Source: Woeseiaceae bacterium
GTDB lineage: Bacteria; Pseudomonadota; Gammaproteobacteria; Steroidobacterales; Woeseiaceae
Direction: 5' to 3'
Assembly (NCBI GenBank): GCA_013138675.1
Contig: WTCH01000186.1
Span: 1 to 16,666 of the forward strand
DNA length: 16,666 nucleotides
Both the position numbers and the translations under genes were made by a program. Of the stretch, positions 14,399 to 16,666 are shown piece by piece; the stretch's first letter is position 1, and every line of letters begins with the position of its first letter. The notes under the pieces are model-generated. The model was not told the origin of the DNA and searched no databases. It worked only from the letters and a program-made list of their open reading frames with translations.

Positions 14399-16498
14399 GT
14401 GCAGGCGGCCGAGCGTATCGAGGATTACCTGGCGTTGCTGAATCCAGCCCAGCGCCAGGCTGCCGAATACGGCAGCAAGGCACCGAACGAGCCGTTCCGT
14501 TCCGGGCCGCTGCTCGTCATCGCCGGTGCTGGCACGGGCAAGACGATGACGCTTGCACACCGTGTGGCGCACCTGATCGTCGAAGGCGTGAGCCCCGAGC
14601 GCATATTGCTGCTGACGTTTACACGGCGGGCTGCGCAGGAGATGACGCGACGGGTCGATGCCATCGTGCGTCAGGCGCTGGCCGGCAGGAGCGCAAATGC
14701 GATACCGGCCGGCATTTTGCCCTGGTCCGGCACATTCCATTCGGTCGCCAATCGACTGCTACGACGATTTGCTGTGAATCTCGGTCTTGACCCGGGCTTC
14801 TCGGTCCTTGATCGAAGCGATGCGGCGGATGTCATCGACGTAACAAGGCATGAGCTGGCGTTGACAAAAAAGTCGCGGCGCTTTCCGAAAAAGGACACCT
14901 GTCTCGCTATCTACTCGCGATGCGTCAATACACGCAAATCACTCGCCGACGTTCTGGACGAATCCTACCCATGGTGTGCTGATTGGGAAGCCGAACTGCG
15001 GGAATTATTCAGGGATTACGTCGCGCGCAAGCAGCATTGTCAGGTGCTCGACTATGACGATCTGCTGCTCTACTGGCACCACCTGGTTGCTGATGAAGAG
15101 TTCGCCGCGCAGATCGGAGCGTGGTTCGACCATGTGCTGGTCGACGAATACCAGGACACGAATATTGTGCAGGCAGAAATCCTGCGTGCGCTGAAACCAG
15201 AAGGTGAGGGTGTCACTGTTGTTGGTGATGATGCGCAATCGATTTACTCGTTTCGCGCAGCCGATGTCGAAAATATTCTCGGCTTTCCGGATCAGTTCAT
15301 GCCAACTGCAGAAACGGTGACTCTCGAACAGAATTACCGCTCAACTCAAGAAATTTTGGACGTAGCAAACAGCCTGATTGCGGCCAGCGAGCGACAATAC
15401 AGAAAGAACCTGTTTTCGGAAAAGAGCCTGGGAGCCAAACCGAGCTACGTCACGGTCGAAGACAGTGATGCCGAAACCGAATACGTCGTCGAGGCGATAC
15501 TCAGCAACCGCGAGACGGGCATGCAGCTTATGGACCAGGCAGTATTGTTCCGCGGCGCACACCACAGCGATCGACTCGAGCTCGAACTGGTGCGACGTAA
15601 TATTCCGTACGTGAAATACGGAGGGCTCAAGTTTCTCGAGGCGGCGCACGTAAAGGACATGCTGTCAGTGCTCAAGTGGGCGGAGAATCCTCGCAATCAG
15701 GTTGCCGCTTTTCGAATATTGAAATTATTGCCCGGCATGGGACCGTCGAATGCCGCACGTTGTTACGAGCAACTTGAAGCAGGTGAGTTCCTTTTCCCGG
15801 CGCTGTCCGGATTCCGGCCGCCGGCCGCTGCTGCAGGAGACTGGCCGGATTTCTGTGAGTTGATGAATAATCTGTCTGGCGCCGAGGCTGATGACTCCGG
15901 TTGGCAGGCACAAATAGCGGCGGTGCGCCGCTGGTACCAGCCGCACCTTGAACGATTGTACGATGGCCTGGATACGCGCGAAGCAGACCTCGAACAACTC
16001 GAACAGATATCGGGACGGTACCCGAGCCGAGAACGCTTTCTGACCGAGCTAACACTGGACCCACCCAGCGCTGCGGGTGACCTCGCCGGCGATCCGCTGC
16101 TCGACGAAGATTATCTTGTGTTGTCGACTGTGCACTCTGCCAAGGGACAGGAGTGGGAAGCAGTGTTTGTGCTAAACGTGTCCGACGGCAACTTCCCATC
16201 CGAGTTCGCTACGGGTAAGCCGGCAATGATCGAGGAGGAACGTCGCCTGTTGTACGTTGCCATGACCCGAGCCAAACAATCGCTTTCCCTGGTCGCACCG
16301 CTCAAATACCATGTGACGCAGCAACGCCGCGATGGCGATAAACATGTCTACGGGGCTCGCAGCCGATTCCTGACCGATGCGTTACTTGAGACGATGGACC
16401 GTCGGTTCCACGGCCGGGGCGAAGCCAATGCGCCGCGGCAACAAGTGCAGTCCGACAAGCGGCTCGACGTAGCATCGCGAATGCGCGAGATGTGGTAA
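14399..16498 (+). CDS. UvrD/Rep-family superfamily 1 DNA helicase
   Basis: The 699-residue protein has the full SF1A helicase set in order: Q-motif LNPAQRQAA (14-22), Walker A AGAGTGKT (42-49), Ia LLTFTRRAAQEM (71-82), GTFHSVANRLLRRF (111-124), DEAD-type Walker B VLVDEYQDTN (246-255), III VVGDDAQSIYSFRAAD (274-289), IV LEQNYRSTQEIL (309-320), V LSTVHSAKGQEW (about 574-585) and VI RRLLYVAMTRAK (about 615-626). It is a 3'-5' translocase by family, acting on DNA in repair or fork restart. It is a little shorter than E. coli UvrD (about 720) and lacks any fused nuclease domain. The start is GTG with a strong ribosome-binding site. The LexA box just upstream indicates induction by DNA damage. Whether it is the main UvrD or an accessory helicase cannot be told; I leave the symbol empty. 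Confidence 0.95.
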   Translation: MQAAERIEDYLALLNPAQRQAAEYGSKAPNEPFRSGPLLVIAGAGTGKTMTLAHRVAHLIVEGVSPERILLLTFTRRAAQEMTRRVDAIVRQALAGRSANAIPAGILPWSGTFHSVANRLLRRFAVNLGLDPGFSVLDRSDAADVIDVTRHELALTKKSRRFPKKDTCLAIYSRCVNTRKSLADVLDESYPWCADWEAELRELFRDYVARKQHCQVLDYDDLLLYWHHLVADEEFAAQIGAWFDHVLVDEYQDTNIVQAEILRALKPEGEGVTVVGDDAQSIYSFRAADVENILGFPDQFMPTAETVTLEQNYRSTQEILDVANSLIAASERQYRKNLFSEKSLGAKPSYVTVEDSDAETEYVVEAILSNRETGMQLMDQAVLFRGAHHSDRLELELVRRNIPYVKYGGLKFLEAAHVKDMLSVLKWAENPRNQVAAFRILKLLPGMGPSNAARCYEQLEAGEFLFPALSGFRPPAAAAGDWPDFCELMNNLSGAEADDSGWQAQIAAVRRWYQPHLERLYDGLDTREADLEQLEQISGRYPSRERFLTELTLDPPSAAGDLAGDPLLDEDYLVLSTVHSAKGQEWEAVFVLNVSDGNFPSEFATGKPAMIEEERRLLYVAMTRAKQSLSLVAPLKYHVTQQRRDGDKHVYGARSRFLTDALLETMDRRFHGRGEANAPRQQVQSDKRLDVASRMREMW

Positions 16499-16529
16499 AA
16501 AAAAGGCGGTGGCAAATGCCACCGCCTTT
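16497..16529. terminator. Bidirectional-looking intrinsic terminator, best on the minus strand
   Basis: GGCGGTGGC (16505-16513) and GCCACCGCC (16518-16526) form a perfect 9-bp GC stem with an AAAT loop, extended by AAA/TTT pairs to 12 bp. The helicase stop lies directly before it. Eight A residues (16497-16504) precede the stem, so on the minus strand the hairpin is followed by eight T. On the plus strand only three T follow. It can serve the helicase gene but reads as a better terminator for a gene entering from the right on the minus strand. Confidence 0.85.
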
Positions 16530-16597
16530 CGTCACGAAACAAACGCATAAGGGAATTATTGTCTGTTACGGTAACTCTGATTCGCTGTGTTCAAATC

Positions 16598-16666
16598 TTA
16601 GATGCGCACGCCACGGAGTTGGTTGCAATCAAAAACGAATAATGCGCTCGCATATGCCGAAAACAG
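16598..16666 (-). CDS. Possible 3' end of a minus-strand gene running in from the right
   Basis: On the minus strand one frame is open from the right edge of the window to TAA (16598-16600), giving 22 residues that end in FVFDCNQLRGVRI. It is too short to identify. The main support is the terminator at 16497-16529, whose eight-T tract faces this direction and sits about 70 bases past the stop. One other minus frame is also open for most of the region, so the choice of frame is tentative. Confidence 0.25.
   Translation of the reverse strand: MFSAYASALFVFDCNQLRGVRI

Noticed and set aside
15672..16199. A 175-residue minus-strand frame within the helicase gene
   Set aside because: It overlaps the helicase region leading to motif V and has the Arg/Pro/Ser-rich composition typical of antisense frames in GC-rich DNA.
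13465..16498. Hydrolase plus UvrD-like helicase as a defence island
   Set aside because: No nuclease, OLD-type ATPase or other known partner (as in Gabija-like systems) is present; the helicase has an SOS box and looks like an ordinary repair helicase.

Overview
The window looks like a chromosomal segment of a moderately GC-rich gammaproteobacterium. Three things point there: an E. coli-type glutamate-cysteine ligase, a PspA/PspC/PspB-like envelope-stress cluster, and a LexA operator of the gammaproteobacterial CTG-N10-CAG type. The genus cannot be named from this sequence. Genes are dense, no gap exceeds about 180 bases, and I see no rRNA, tRNA, CRISPR array, insertion sequence or phage module.

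Layout, left to right. (1) 1-1545, plus strand: a phage-shock-like cluster with the end of PspA, a short PspC-domain protein, a full PspC and a small PspB-like membrane protein. It converges on a small exported helical protein (1561-1932, minus). (2) 2027-5143, minus strand: a membrane PAS-GGDEF-EAL c-di-GMP protein, a bactofilin and an exported DUF2845-like protein. (3) 5242-6837, plus: gshA, the first step of glutathione synthesis, apparently with a TTG start. (4) 6839-8478, minus: a sulfotransferase-like protein translationally coupled to a class IV PLP aminotransferase. (5) 8565-9838, plus: two coupled membrane-anchored proteins that appear to be diverged tandem paralogues. (6) 9822-13411, minus: an SLC13-type transporter with four RCK_C-like domains, followed 14 bases later by a ferredoxin-reductase-type flavoprotein. 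(7) 13465-16498, plus: an alpha/beta hydrolase, then a UvrD/Rep-family helicase preceded by a very good LexA box. A strong hairpin terminator follows. Its U-tract is better on the minus strand, which suggests a minus-strand gene enters from the right edge.

Most genes are recognisable housekeeping, stress or signalling families. The points most worth a second look are: the SOS box on the helicase gene; the rearranged psp cluster, in which the small protein repeats the C-terminal helix of PspC; the coupled sulfotransferase/aminotransferase pair; the tandem anchored paralogues; and the four-RCK transporter with its flavoprotein partner. I found no clear new defence or mobile system.
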